64,000 nucleotides of DNA, from NCBI RefSeq assembly GCF_005518135.1, contig NZ_SULI01000008.1, positions 85,787 through 149,786 of the forward strand. Reading direction: 5' to 3'. The notes under the pieces were generated by a model. It was given only the letters and a program-made list of their open reading frames with translations. It was not told where the DNA came from and searched no databases. Origin of the DNA: Shimia litoralis (GTDB lineage Bacteria > Pseudomonadota > Alphaproteobacteria > Rhodobacterales > Rhodobacteraceae). Within the stretch, counting starts at the first letter, position 1, and every line of letters begins with the position of its first letter. The position numbers and the translations under genes are program-made. Positions 27,879 to 36,976 of this stretch are shown here, one piece after another.

Positions 27879-28757
27879 ATGACATCCGCTGGCCACGCAG
27901 CGCGTGACATCAGTTATGCGCAATCTGCAACAACCAAAGGCGGCCGTGCCGTCATCCGGATGATGGAAAACGCCACCGGACGGGTCGGGTTGATAAAACG
28001 TGCACAAGGGTATGATGCGGATATCGCCCACGGCAAAAGCTTTTGGGAAACCATAGTGGATAGATATGGTTTGCGGCTCGACGTTATGGCCGGAAGCCTA
28101 ATGAAAATACCCCGCGATGGCCCTTTGATCGTCGTGGCCAACCATCCCTATGGTATTCTGGACGGGTTGATGCTGGGGCATATTCTAGCGCAACGGCGTG
28201 GCGAATTTCACATCATGGCGCATCGGGTGTTTCACGGTGCGCAAGATATCAACGCGCATATCCTGCCAATCAGTTTTGACAACACCCGACGGGCCTTGGA
28301 GCTGAATTTGCGCACGCGCAAGACGGCGCATGCCTGTTTGCAGCAGGGCGGCGCCATCGGCATTTTTCCTGGGGGTACAGTGTCGACTGCGGCCACCCCG
28401 TTTGGACAGCCGCTTGACCCCGCATGGCGCAAGTTCACCGCGCGTCTGGTGATGAAGTCGGGCGCAACCGTGGTGCCCATTTTTTTTGACGGGCAGACAA
28501 GCCGTCTGTTTCAGATTGCAAGCCATCTGCACACAACCTTGCGTATGGGGCTTTTGATGAAAGAGTTCAGAAAACGCGTCGATACGCCTGTGCGCGTGGC
28601 CATCGGGGCTCCGGTGGATCCGACGGCGATTCAGTCGTTTTCCCACGATGCAAAAGGTCTCATGGACTTCCTGCGCGCGCAAACTTATGCTTTGTCCCCA
28701 AAGCCGATGCCACTAACAGAGTATGGCTTTGAATTCGAAGAGAAATATCGGGCCTGA
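27879..28757 (+). CDS. Lysophospholipid acyltransferase-like protein (PlsC superfamily)
   Basis: 292 aa. Seen: the acyltransferase HxxxxD block as VVANHPYGILDGLMLGHIL around residue 87, then AIGIFPGGTVST around residue 160, the usual second motif, and VVPIFFDGQTSRLF around residue 195. Probably acylates a lysophospholipid or ornithine-lipid precursor at the inner membrane; the acceptor cannot be told from the sequence. ATG at 27879 has AAAGGA nine bases upstream, whereas the ATG at 27861 lies directly on a G-rich stretch. murI follows immediately. Confidence 0.85.
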   Translation: MTSAGHAARDISYAQSATTKGGRAVIRMMENATGRVGLIKRAQGYDADIAHGKSFWETIVDRYGLRLDVMAGSLMKIPRDGPLIVVANHPYGILDGLMLGHILAQRRGEFHIMAHRVFHGAQDINAHILPISFDNTRRALELNLRTRKTAHACLQQGGAIGIFPGGTVSTAATPFGQPLDPAWRKFTARLVMKSGATVVPIFFDGQTSRLFQIASHLHTTLRMGLLMKEFRKRVDTPVRVAIGAPVDPTAIQSFSHDAKGLMDFLRAQTYALSPKPMPLTEYGFEFEEKYRA

Positions 28758-28778
28758 ATGGCCAAGGCAGGAAAACAC

Positions 28779-29591
28779 ATGGCAGTAGGTATTTTTGACA
28801 GCGGATTAGGGGGCCTGACGGTTCTGGACGCAGTCAGCAAACGGTCGCCAGATGTCCCGTTTGTGTACTTTGGGGATAATGCGCATGCGCCCTATGGCGT
28901 GCGAGATTCTGATGATGTGTACAATCTGACGACCGCTGCGGTGGAACGCCTGTGGGATGCTGGCTGTGATTTGGTCATTCTGGCCTGTAATACCGCGTCT
29001 GCGGCGGCGTTGCGGCGGATGCAAGAAAGCTGGATACCGCCAGAAAAACGCGTTTTGGGGGTGTTTGTGCCTCTGATCGAGGCGCTGACCGAACGCCAAT
29101 GGGGGGATAATTCCCCACCGCGCGAGGTCGAAGTCAAACACGTGGCGTTGTTTGCCACGCCAGCCACAGTTGCAAGCCGGGCGTTTCAACGCGAATTGGC
29201 GTTTCGCGCGATCGGCGTGGATGTCGAAGCCCAAGCCTGTGGTGGGGTGGTAGACGCCATCGAAGACGGAGATTTGATTCTGGCCGAAGCCTTGGTGCGC
29301 TCGCATGTGGATGCGCTCAAGCGCAAAATGCCAGACCCGCAGGCGGCGATCTTGGGGTGCACCCATTACCCGCTGATGGCCACGACCTTTCAGGAGGCTC
29401 TGGGCCAAGACGTGAGCGTGTATTCACAGGCCAACTTGGTGGCCGAGTCCCTTGCGGACTATCTCGAACGCCACCCCAAGATGCTTGGCACTGGGACCGA
29501 GAACATGTTTTTGACCACGGGTGATCCCAAGCGGGTTTCTGACCGTGCGACCCAGTTTTTGCGACGAAAGATCGAATTTCAATCGGCGTGA
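28779..29591 (+). CDS. murI: Glutamate racemase
   Basis: Makes D-glutamate for peptidoglycan. 270 aa. Seen: [15 protein letters not shown] at residues 4-18, [11 protein letters not shown] around residue 30, first catalytic cysteine in [14 protein letters not shown] (C70), second in [15 protein letters not shown]. An AGGA site lies six bases before the ATG at 28779; an ATG at 28758, directly after the acyltransferase stop, would add seven residues and has no site. Same strand and 21 bp after the acyltransferase, so cotranscribed. Confidence 0.94.
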   Translation: MAVGIFDSGLGGLTVLDAVSKRSPDVPFVYFGDNAHAPYGVRDSDDVYNLTTAAVERLWDAGCDLVILACNTASAAALRRMQESWIPPEKRVLGVFVPLIEALTERQWGDNSPPREVEVKHVALFATPATVASRAFQRELAFRAIGVDVEAQACGGVVDAIEDGDLILAEALVRSHVDALKRKMPDPQAAILGCTHYPLMATTFQEALGQDVSVYSQANLVAESLADYLERHPKMLGTGTENMFLTTGDPKRVSDRATQFLRRKIEFQSA

Positions 29592-29703
29592 CACATGCGC
29601 CTCTCGCAATTTATCAAAGAACGCCTTAAATCGTGCGTAAATCATTTGCCCAGATGCCAGCGATCCGGATCGCAGGGTGCAGGCAGTACAGAAAGAGGTC
29701 CCT

Positions 29704-30732
29704 ATGACCCATAAAATCGCAATTCTCGGAGCGAGCGGCTATACGGGCGCAGAGCTTGTCCGTCTGATTGCCACGCATCCAACCATGGAAATCGTCGCAC
29801 TGTCAGCGGATCGAAAAGCAGGTATGGACATGTCTGACGTGTTCCCACACTTGCGACATCTTGATTTGCCCGCATTGTGCAAAATCGAGGCGATTGACTT
29901 CTCAGCCGTGGATTTGTGTTTTTGTGCCTTGCCGCATGCGACAAGCCAACGGGTGATCAAAGACCTGCCGAAAGATGTTAAAGTCGTTGATTTGTCGGCT
30001 GATTTCCGTCTGCGCGATCCCGAAGAATACGTCAAATGGTATGGCGGTGCGCACGATGCGCTCGACTGTCAGGCCGAGGCTGTATACGGGCTGACCGAGT
30101 TTTACCGCGACGACATCAAAACCGCGCGTTTGGTTGCTGGAACCGGATGTAATGCTGCGACGGGGCAATATATTCTGTCGCCGCTGATCAAAGCAGGCGT
30201 GATTGACTTTGATCAAATCATTCTTGACCTGAAATGTGCAGTGTCCGGCGCAGGTCGGTCGCTCAAGGAAAACCTTTTGCATGCCGAACTGAGCGAAGGA
30301 TATCATGCCTATGCGGTGGGCGGAACACACCGTCACCTTGGGGAATTCGATCAGGAATTCAGCAAGTTGGCCGGGCGTCCCGTACGTATTCAATTTACGC
30401 CGCATCTTGTGCCAGCCAATCGCGGCATTCTGGGTACAGGGTATGTTCATGGGGACGCAAAACAGGTGTATGATACGCTTGTTGAGACATACAAAGACGA
30501 GCCATTTGTAGAGGTGTTGCCGTTCGGGCAAACCCCAAGCACCAAACACATTCGGGCCTCGAACTTTTGTCATATCGGCGTTGTGGCCGACCGGATCGAA
30601 GGGCGTGCCATCGTCGTGGCGGCTCTGGACAATTTGACCAAGGGTTCCAGCGGGCAGGCGTTGCAAAATGCCAACCTGATGTTAGGTGAAGATGAAACGA
30701 CAGGCCTGATGTTGGCGCCTGTATTTCCTTAA
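29704..30732 (+). CDS. argC: N-acetyl-gamma-glutamyl-phosphate reductase
   Basis: NADPH-dependent step of arginine biosynthesis. 342 aa. Seen: Rossmann start [20 protein letters not shown] at residues 4-23, the LPHATSQ segment, catalytic cysteine in [12 protein letters not shown] (C149), and the conserved [12 protein letters not shown] around residue 215. Start at 29704 has AGAGG upstream. A 14-bp palindrome GCGATCCGGATCGC (29660-29673) lies just before it; meaning unknown. No other arg gene is in the window. Confidence 0.95.
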   Translation: MTHKIAILGASGYTGAELVRLIATHPTMEIVALSADRKAGMDMSDVFPHLRHLDLPALCKIEAIDFSAVDLCFCALPHATSQRVIKDLPKDVKVVDLSADFRLRDPEEYVKWYGGAHDALDCQAEAVYGLTEFYRDDIKTARLVAGTGCNAATGQYILSPLIKAGVIDFDQIILDLKCAVSGAGRSLKENLLHAELSEGYHAYAVGGTHRHLGEFDQEFSKLAGRPVRIQFTPHLVPANRGILGTGYVHGDAKQVYDTLVETYKDEPFVEVLPFGQTPSTKHIRASNFCHIGVVADRIEGRAIVVAALDNLTKGSSGQALQNANLMLGEDETTGLMLAPVFP

Positions 30733-30755
30733 GCCGGGGATCGAAGGGAAAGAAG

Positions 30756-31205
30756 ATGAAAAACCTTAAGAAAAGACGCCGTATTCAAGTGATCCTGATT
30801 GCGTTTGTCGCGCTGGCGATCTCTACGGGCTTGATCGGATATGCGATGCAGGATGGCATTAACTTTTTCCGCTCGCCAAGCCAAGTTGCGGATGAACCGC
30901 CAAGACCAAGTGAAGTCTTTCGGATTGGTGGACTGGTGGAAGAGGGCACGCTTGTGCGTGGCGAAGGGGAAACCGTGCGCTTTAACGTGACAGATGGCGG
31001 CGCATCTATTCCGGTGACATTCAAAGGGGTCTTGCCTGACCTGTTTGAAGAAAATCAGGGGATGATCGGCACTGGAAGTTACGTGAACGGCGTCTTTGAA
31101 GCCTCTGAAATTCTTGCAAAACATGACGAAACCTACATGCCAAAAGAAGTGGTGGATGCGCTGAAAGAACAAGGCGTCTATCAGGAGCCTGACGCGGGAT
31201 CGTAA
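30756..31205 (+). CDS. ccmE: Heme chaperone CcmE
   Basis: Periplasm-facing heme carrier of cytochrome c maturation. 149 aa. Seen: N-terminal basic anchor and one membrane helix (residues about 9-31), soluble beta-barrel domain, and heme-binding His in ILAKHDETYMP (H123, with Y127). Follows argC by 23 bp. A strong intrinsic terminator 45 bp downstream separates it from the muramidase/holin pair, so ccmE is not simply cotranscribed with ccmF. Confidence 0.95.
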   Translation: MKNLKKRRRIQVILIAFVALAISTGLIGYAMQDGINFFRSPSQVADEPPRPSEVFRIGGLVEEGTLVRGEGETVRFNVTDGGASIPVTFKGVLPDLFEENQGMIGTGSYVNGVFEASEILAKHDETYMPKEVVDALKEQGVYQEPDAGS

Positions 31206-31249
31206 GAGGTTTCGCGGCCCTCAAGTCATCAGAAAATCCAAGATCATTT

Positions 31250-31280
31250 TGGCCCGTACAGTTTTGTGCGGGCCATTTTT
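31250..31280 (+). terminator. Strong terminator after ccmE
   Basis: Arms TGGCCCG and CGGGCCA extended inward by TACA/TGTG pairs to an 11-bp stem with a GTTT loop, then a run of five T. 45 bp after the ccmE stop. Confidence 0.85.
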
Positions 31281-31372
31281 GTGTCTTGGGACCACTGGCA
31301 GCGCACGCTGGCCTGAACCGGTGTTAACCTGTTGCGGGCACCTTGATTGGCAGAGCAATGGACGAGGATGTC

Positions 31373-31984
31373 ATGAAAGATGTGCAAGATATCGCAAGAG
31401 AGATTGTCCAACGAGAAGGTGGATTTGTTGACGATCCCGACGATCCGGGCGGGGCGACAAAATTTGGTGTCACGATACATACCTTGCGTCGGCTGGGGAT
31501 GGATATTGATGGCGACGGGGATGTCGATGTCAACGACGTGCGTCAGCTGAGTGTTGCGCAAGCCCAAGAGATTTTCCTGAAGCACTATTACGAGCGCCCC
31601 CGGATCGGAATGCTACCGGACTGTCTGCGTGCCAGCGTGTTTGATATGTATGTGAATGCGGGGGCGCAGGCGGTGAAAATCCTGCAACGCCTTTTGGGCG
31701 AAATGGGGGTTCCGGTTCAGGTGGACGGCGTCATTGGTGCGCAAACCATTGGTGCGGCAAAAAAAATGGCCAAGCTTGCACCGGATCATTTGGCAGACGC
31801 ATACGGGATATCGCGGCGGAATTACTATTTCCGCTTGGCTGACAAGCGCCCCAAAAGCCGGAAATATGCGCGGCGGCAGGATGGCGGCAAAGGGGGCTGG
31901 ATCACGCGGGCCGAGACATTCATTTCTCGCCGCTATCACCTCAGCGACGCGGAATTTCAACAAAGGGTGTCACTATGGGTGTGA
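31373..31984 (+). CDS. Holin-associated N-acetylmuramidase (GH108 endolysin) with EF-hand-like loop
   Basis: 203 aa. Seen: the glycoside hydrolase 108 start EIVQREGGFVDDPDDPGGAT with catalytic Glu (E15), KFGVT, and a C-terminal peptidoglycan-binding part (VDGVIGAQTIGAA around residue 120). Residues 44-55 (DIDGDGDVDVND) match an EF-hand or dockerin calcium loop. No signal peptide, so release would depend on the downstream holin, with which it overlaps by 10 bp. From memory, Rhodobacter capsulatus gene-transfer-agent release uses an endolysin-holin pair encoded apart from the structural cluster. Start at 31373 has GAGG five bases before; a start at 31358 adds five residues. Confidence 0.88.
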   Translation: MKDVQDIAREIVQREGGFVDDPDDPGGATKFGVTIHTLRRLGMDIDGDGDVDVNDVRQLSVAQAQEIFLKHYYERPRIGMLPDCLRASVFDMYVNAGAQAVKILQRLLGEMGVPVQVDGVIGAQTIGAAKKMAKLAPDHLADAYGISRRNYYFRLADKRPKSRKYARRQDGGKGGWITRAETFISRRYHLSDAEFQQRVSLWV

Positions 31985-32523
31985 TTGAAAAAATCCTTGG
32001 GGTGATTTTTGGCAACGGACGTAATCTTGTGAAAGATACTGCAGAGGTGTTTCGCGAAAATGCCGAATCCGGGGCGCAGCGTGGTCAGCAGCTTCAGATC
32101 GCGGCGATGCAATCTTTTGTAGAGGAGTTTTATCCGGAACAGAGGGGATGGTTCGACCGGGCCATGGATGGTGTAAACCGGTTGCCGCGTCCATTGATGG
32201 CGATGGCGTGTTTGGGAATGTTTTGGGCGGCCATGGTGGATCCGGTTTGGTTTTCGGAAAGGATGGTCGGGATTGCGCTGGTGCCAGAGCCGCTTTGGTG
32301 GTTGCTGGGCGTCGTTGTCAGTTTCTATTTTGGGGCCCGCCATCAGGCCAAAGGACAGGATTTTCAAAAATCTATTGCTGCGTCAATGGCACGTGTGCCT
32401 TGGGTGGTAGATCAGCTTGAGGGGCTTGAGCACAGGCGGGTTCCGGATGCCCCGCGACGAGGAGCGGTTGCGGTACAGAGCGACGAAAATCCGGCGCTCG
32501 CAGATTGGAAGAAACAAATCTAG
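31975..32523 (+). CDS. Holin-like membrane protein (GTA three-transmembrane holin type)
   Basis: 182 aa. Seen: MGVIEKILGVIFGNGRNLVK with an amphipathic helix, a soluble stretch, and two clear membrane helices (about residues 73-93 and 100-120), then a polar tail. The pattern and the neighbour match the family I know as the holin for gene-transfer-agent release. It would form membrane lesions that let the muramidase reach the wall. Starts inside the muramidase gene (31975-31984 overlap), so the two are coupled. ccmF starts 78 bp later. Confidence 0.82.
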   Translation: MGVIEKILGVIFGNGRNLVKDTAEVFRENAESGAQRGQQLQIAAMQSFVEEFYPEQRGWFDRAMDGVNRLPRPLMAMACLGMFWAAMVDPVWFSERMVGIALVPEPLWWLLGVVVSFYFGARHQAKGQDFQKSIAASMARVPWVVDQLEGLEHRRVPDAPRRGAVAVQSDENPALADWKKQI

Positions 32524-32601
32524 GGCAGGGCGCGACATTGTGATCGATCGAAGGTGACGAAAGTCATTGGCCCCGCGGCTTTGGCGGCATATATGTCAGG
32601 C

Positions 32602-34575
32602 ATGATTATCGAGCTTGGCCACTTTGCCCTTATTCTCGCTGCTTTCACCGCATTGGTGCAGGCGGTTGTTCCGCTGATTGGTGCCCACAAACGCTGGCCT
32701 GGCTGGATAGCCGTCGCCGAGCCGGCTGCAAGAATCCAATTTCTCCTGACGCTGTTCTCGTTCTGCGCGTTGACCTATGCCTTTGTCGTGTCCGATTTCT
32801 CGGTGCGATTGGTGGCGTTGAATTCGCACTCTCTAAAACCGATGCTATATAAAGTCAGCGGCGTTTGGGGAAACCACGAGGGCTCTATGCTGTTGTGGCT
32901 GCTGATTTTGACGCTGTTTGGGGCCATGTTGTCTTGGTTTGGTGGAAACCTGCCGCCAACGCTTAGGGCGCGCGCGCTGGCCGTACAGGCTGCAATCGGG
33001 CTGGCGTTTTTCGGCTTTATTCTATTTACATCTAACCCGTTTTTGCGTTTGGGCGTGCCGCCTTTTGATGGCGAAGGCCTGAACCCGTTGTTGCAAGACC
33101 CGGGTTTGGCGTTCCACCCTCCGTTTCTCTATCTGGGCTATGTAGGCCTATCGATGGCGTTCTCATTTGCCGTTGCTGCCTTGATCGAAGGGCGTGTGGA
33201 TGCCGCATGGGGGCGCTGGGTGCGCCCGTGGACATTGGCGGCGTGGATCTTCCTGACCATTGGTATCGCTCTGGGGTCATGGTGGGCCTATTATGAACTG
33301 GGTTGGGGCGGATTTTGGTTCTGGGATCCGGTAGAAAACGCATCGTTTATGCCATGGTTGCTGGCGGCAGCCCTGCTGCACTCGGCTGTGGTCGTTGAAA
33401 AACGCGAGGCCCTGAAAAGCTGGACCATCCTATTGGCCATCTTGGCCTTTGGGTTCTCGTTGATCGGGACATTTATTGTGCGTTCGGGTGTCATCACATC
33501 TGTACATGCTTTTGCAAATGACCCGGAACGTGGTGTGTTCATTTTGGCCATTCTGGCAGTGTTTATGGGCGGTGCTTTGACGCTGTTCACGGCGCGGGCC
33601 AGTTCCATGGAGGCCAAAGGCGTGTTTGGTATGGTCAGCCGTGAAAGCATGCTGGTGGTTAACAATATTCTGTTGGCTGTTGCCTGTTTCGTGGTGTTCA
33701 TTGGCACGATCTGGCCGTTGGTGTCCGAAATTTTCTTTACCCGTAAACTGAGTGTGGGACCGCCGTTCTTTAATATGGCCTTTACGCCGTTCATGGTTCT
33801 GTTGGGCATCGTTATGCCTGTTGGGGCTATGTTGCCGTGGAAACGGGCCAATATCAGGCGGGCGATGAGACCGCTGGTGCCCGCGTTTGTGTTTGCGCTG
33901 GCATTGGCCGGATTGGCGTGGTCGTTGCAAACAGGCCGGAGCCTCTTGGGCCCTGTCGGTTTGTTCCTTGGCGCGTGGCTGGTGTTTGGGGCTTTGGTTG
34001 ATCTGATGACTCGCACCGGGCGCGGCGCCGTTGGACGGCGTTTGGCACGTTTGGGCCGTCTGCCGCGGGCTGACTGGGGCAAGGCGTTGGCGCATGCGGG
34101 GTTTGGCGTGACCATCTTTGGGATCGCTGGATTGACGGCATGGGAACAAGAAGACATCCGTGTGGCGTATATCGGCCAACCGTTTACGGTCGGCGCCTAC
34201 GAGCTGACTTTGAACGATGTGCGCGAGGTTCAGGGGCCGAACTATGTCTCGACAATGGGGGATGTGACCCTCAGCGAGGGAGGCGCGGTGGTTGCCACGC
34301 TTAATCCTGAAAAACGTGTGTATCCGGTGAAATCCATGCCCACCACCGAGGCTGCGATTGATTACCGGTTCTTGCGGGATGTGTATGTGGTTGTCGGCGA
34401 GGCCCAGAATGACGGGGGCTATACGATGCGGACCTATATCAAGCCTCTGACCAACTGGATCTGGATGGGCACCTTGCTCATGGCGCTTGGCGGGATCTTT
34501 AGCTTGTCTGACCGTCGCTATCGTGTGGCGGCAGGGGCCCGCAAGACATCCGCAAAAGGAGTGCCAGCAGAATGA
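32602..34575 (+). CDS. ccmF: Cytochrome c maturation protein CcmF
   Basis: Part of the heme lyase that attaches heme to apocytochrome c. 657 aa, multi-membrane. Seen: the WWD-type signature WGGFWFWDPVENASFMPWLL around residue 234, flanked by histidines (GVWGNHEGSMLLW near residue 91 and a later FHPPFLYLGY). Start at 32602 (MIIELGHFALIL) matches the family start; 32593 is possible (GGCGG upstream). Follows the holin gene by 78 bp with no terminator seen, and overlaps ccmH by four bases. Confidence 0.93.
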   Translation: MIIELGHFALILAAFTALVQAVVPLIGAHKRWPGWIAVAEPAARIQFLLTLFSFCALTYAFVVSDFSVRLVALNSHSLKPMLYKVSGVWGNHEGSMLLWLLILTLFGAMLSWFGGNLPPTLRARALAVQAAIGLAFFGFILFTSNPFLRLGVPPFDGEGLNPLLQDPGLAFHPPFLYLGYVGLSMAFSFAVAALIEGRVDAAWGRWVRPWTLAAWIFLTIGIALGSWWAYYELGWGGFWFWDPVENASFMPWLLAAALLHSAVVVEKREALKSWTILLAILAFGFSLIGTFIVRSGVITSVHAFANDPERGVFILAILAVFMGGALTLFTARASSMEAKGVFGMVSRESMLVVNNILLAVACFVVFIGTIWPLVSEIFFTRKLSVGPPFFNMAFTPFMVLLGIVMPVGAMLPWKRANIRRAMRPLVPAFVFALALAGLAWSLQTGRSLLGPVGLFLGAWLVFGALVDLMTRTGRGAVGRRLARLGRLPRADWGKALAHAGFGVTIFGIAGLTAWEQEDIRVAYIGQPFTVGAYELTLNDVREVQGPNYVSTMGDVTLSEGGAVVATLNPEKRVYPVKSMPTTEAAIDYRFLRDVYVVVGEAQNDGGYTMRTYIKPLTNWIWMGTLLMALGGIFSLSDRRYRVAAGARKTSAKGVPAE

Positions 34576-35024
34576 AGCGTTTGCTGTTGATTGTTCTGCT
34601 GGTCGCATCGCCTGTTTGGGCGGTGCAGCCGGATGAGGTGCTTGACGATCCCGTGCTTGAACAGCGCGCGCGCGAGCTGTCAAAGGACCTGAGATGTCTT
34701 GTGTGTCGAAACGAAAGCATTGATGAGTCAAATGCCGATTTGGCGCGTGATCTTCGGTTGCTTGTGCGTGAACGTCTCGTGGCGGGTGACAGCGACAGTC
34801 AAGCGATGGCCTTTATTGTCGACCGCTATGGGGAATATGTGTTGCTGCGTCCGCAAACGGGCGGGTCCAATATGTTGCTTTGGGCGGCCGGTCCGATGAT
34901 GCTGTTGATTGCTTTGATGACCGCAATTATGTACCTGCGCCGCCGAAGTGTGTCGACAAGCCCTGCCGAGTCCGGATTGTCAGACGACGAGAAGGCACGC
35001 TTGTCCAAAATTCTCGAAGACTGA
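34572..35024 (+). CDS. ccmH: Cytochrome c maturation protein CcmH/CycL
   Basis: Membrane-anchored thioredoxin-like protein that reduces apocytochrome c. 150 aa, the short CcmH form. Seen: signal peptide (MKRLLLIVLLVASPVWA), redox pair in LRCLVCRNESI (C42, C45), and a C-terminal membrane helix (about residues 98-118). Overlaps ccmF stop (ATGA). No ccmI is adjacent. Confidence 0.95.
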   Translation: MKRLLLIVLLVASPVWAVQPDEVLDDPVLEQRARELSKDLRCLVCRNESIDESNADLARDLRLLVRERLVAGDSDSQAMAFIVDRYGEYVLLRPQTGGSNMLLWAAGPMMLLIALMTAIMYLRRRSVSTSPAESGLSDDEKARLSKILED

Positions 35025-35092
35025 CGTTCGGTTTCACTATTTTCCACACGACAAGACCCGCTATGTTTGGCGGACATATGCATGAGGGCGCC

Positions 35093-35869
35093 ATGGACTA
35101 TCAAACGATTACGCTTGAGATCACCAATCGAACTGCGGTTCTGACGTTGAACCGCCCTGAGAAATACAATGCGCTGACACAGCAAATGCGCGCCGAGATC
35201 GCCTATGCTGTGCCAGAAGCCGCTGCAAATGCGCGTGTCTTGGTGATCACAGGTGCCGGAGCAGCGTTTTGTTCGGGACAAGACCTTGGCGATGGGGGAT
35301 CGGCCGCGACAATGGATTTGGAGCGCGGTTTGCGGGATGAATACACCCCGATGATCCGCGCGATATCCGAATGCAAAATTCCAACGATCTGTGCGGTGAA
35401 CGGGCCAGCAGCCGGGGCAGGGGCGAACCTTGCGTTGGCGGCGGATGTCGTGATTGCGAAAGACTCGGCCTATTTCATGCAAGCCTTTTCAAAGATTGGT
35501 CTCATTCCCGATGCAGGCGGCACCTATGTCATGCCCCGCACTATGGGGATGGCCAAAGCCATGGGGGCGGCGTTGTTCGCAGACAAGATCAGCGCGCGTC
35601 AAGCCGACGAATGGGGGCTGATCTGGGAAGCTGTAGCAGATGATGTGTTCGAAGAAACCTGGAAGGCGCGTGCGGCACATCTGGCCGACGGACCGACCCA
35701 AGCCTATCAGCATATCAAACACGCCATCCGCGATAGCTGGAACAAGGATTGGGACGGTCAGATGGCGCAGGAGGCCAAATTGCAGGGACGTTGCGGAAAG
35801 ACCCGCGACTTCCAAGAGGGTGTCGTGGCCTTTCTGGACAAACGCCCCGCAAAATACGAAGGCCGCTAA
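35093..35869 (+). CDS. Enoyl-CoA hydratase/isomerase, probably PaaG-like
   Basis: 258 aa crotonase-fold protein. Seen: VLTLNRPEKYNALTQ near the N terminus, oxyanion-hole part AAFCSGQDLGD around residue 65, and FSKIGLIPDAGGTYVMPR around residue 135. SGQDL and the GLIPDAGGT block resemble PaaG (ring-1,2-epoxyphenylacetyl-CoA isomerase), which would fit with the phenylacetyl-CoA made by the indolepyruvate oxidoreductase, but no other paa genes are here. An ordinary enoyl-CoA hydratase, even the missing methacrylyl-CoA hydratase, is possible. GAGG lies five bases before the ATG. Stop overlaps the stop of the next gene by three bases. Confidence 0.82.
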   Translation: MDYQTITLEITNRTAVLTLNRPEKYNALTQQMRAEIAYAVPEAAANARVLVITGAGAAFCSGQDLGDGGSAATMDLERGLRDEYTPMIRAISECKIPTICAVNGPAAGAGANLALAADVVIAKDSAYFMQAFSKIGLIPDAGGTYVMPRTMGMAKAMGAALFADKISARQADEWGLIWEAVADDVFEETWKARAAHLADGPTQAYQHIKHAIRDSWNKDWDGQMAQEAKLQGRCGKTRDFQEGVVAFLDKRPAKYEGR

Positions 35870-36960
35870 GGTCGCGCCACAAGAGAGATCGCCGCAAGCA
35901 CATCCGCGGCGATCGTGTTCTCAACGATGACCGCATCAAATCCATTTAGGGCGATTGTGGTATGGCTGCCGTTTTGCACGGTGGTCACGGTAGGCGTCGT
36001 CACGGATGCATCGTAAAAGATAACGATTTCTTCTGCATTGGCACCTGTTTCAAGATCTGTGATGACAGCTTGGTTTGTGCCATCGAAATGTTCGGAGTGC
36101 AGCGCGAAATCATCATCGCCGCTCCCACCTGTCGCGGTGTCATTCATGCCGATGTTCAGCAAATCATCCCCGTCGCCGCCCACCAGCACATCCATGCCGC
36201 TGGTATCGTCATCAAGTTTTATTTCCAAATCACTGATGCCGCTCAGGTCGTTGCCGTTGTCTTGCAGGGTGCTCAGATCATCCAGAGTGACCTCGCGGTT
36301 CAAAAAGTCAGCCCCATAGAGCGTGTCGTCGCCAGCGCCGCCTTCCAGAGTGTCAGCGCCGCGGCCGCCAAACAACAGGTCATCGCCCACATCCCCTTGA
36401 ACAAGGTCCGCACCGCCCGCGCCGGTCAGGTGGTCATCACCACCCCCGCCTTGGAGTGTGTCATCGCCCCAACCGCCGTCCAGAACATCGCGCTGATCGC
36501 CGCCGTCAAGCGTGTCGTTGCCATCATTCCCGTCCAGCGCATCACGACCAGTGTTGCCTTTGATGATGTCGTTGCCTTGATTGCCAGAGAGGGTGTCATC
36601 ACCTTCTTCGCCACGCATCAGATCATCGCCTGCGCCGCCCTTAAAGGCGTCATCTCCGGCGCCCCCAAGGATCGTGTCTGCGCCATTGCCCCCTGTGCCT
36701 TGATCATCGCCATCGCCCGCGCGGAGCAGGTCATTGCCCTTTTCGCCGTCGATGGTATCGTCACCGCCCTTGCCAGCGATGGTGTCATTGCCGTCGCCGC
36801 CCTCAAGCAGTTCGGCACCGTTGGTCCCAATAATCGCGCGATCATCTTCTTGCGTTGTCTGATCATCACTGTCGTTTGAATCATCATCGTCATCGTCGAA
36901 AATTTCGAACAGCACCCACCCAAGAAGCACTGTCGAAAGAACAGCCCCTGCAACTAACAT
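35866..36960 (-). CDS. Membrane-anchored RTX-repeat calcium-binding protein
   Basis: 364 aa. Seen: N-terminal membrane helix (MLVAGAVLSTVLLGWVLFEI), a run of aspartates, then about sixteen RTX nonapeptide repeats (GGxGxDxLx type, residues about 45-225), and a C-terminal beta domain. RTX repeats bind Ca2+ outside the cell. There is no visible type I secretion C terminus that I can confirm, and the N-terminal anchor suggests surface or periplasmic tethering. Start at 36960 follows AGGAG by eight bases. Function unknown; adhesion or matrix binding is a guess. Upstream region has two palindromes. Confidence 0.78.
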   Translation of the reverse strand: MLVAGAVLSTVLLGWVLFEIFDDDDDDSNDSDDQTTQEDDRAIIGTNGAELLEGGDGNDTIAGKGGDDTIDGEKGNDLLRAGDGDDQGTGGNGADTILGGAGDDAFKGGAGDDLMRGEEGDDTLSGNQGNDIIKGNTGRDALDGNDGNDTLDGGDQRDVLDGGWGDDTLQGGGGDDHLTGAGGADLVQGDVGDDLLFGGRGADTLEGGAGDDTLYGADFLNREVTLDDLSTLQDNGNDLSGISDLEIKLDDDTSGMDVLVGGDGDDLLNIGMNDTATGGSGDDDFALHSEHFDGTNQAVITDLETGANAEEIVIFYDASVTTPTVTTVQNGSHTTIALNGFDAVIVENTIAADVLAAISLVARP

Positions 36961-36976
36961 CCCAAAATCTCCTGAA

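Noticed and set aside
29660..29673. Palindrome GCGATCCGGATCGC before argC
   Set aside because: Single copy, no link to a promoter element or known arginine operator; recorded only in the argC entry.
31373..32523. Prophage remnant
   Set aside because: Only muramidase and holin are present, both intact, with housekeeping genes on each side and no structural, integrase or att features.
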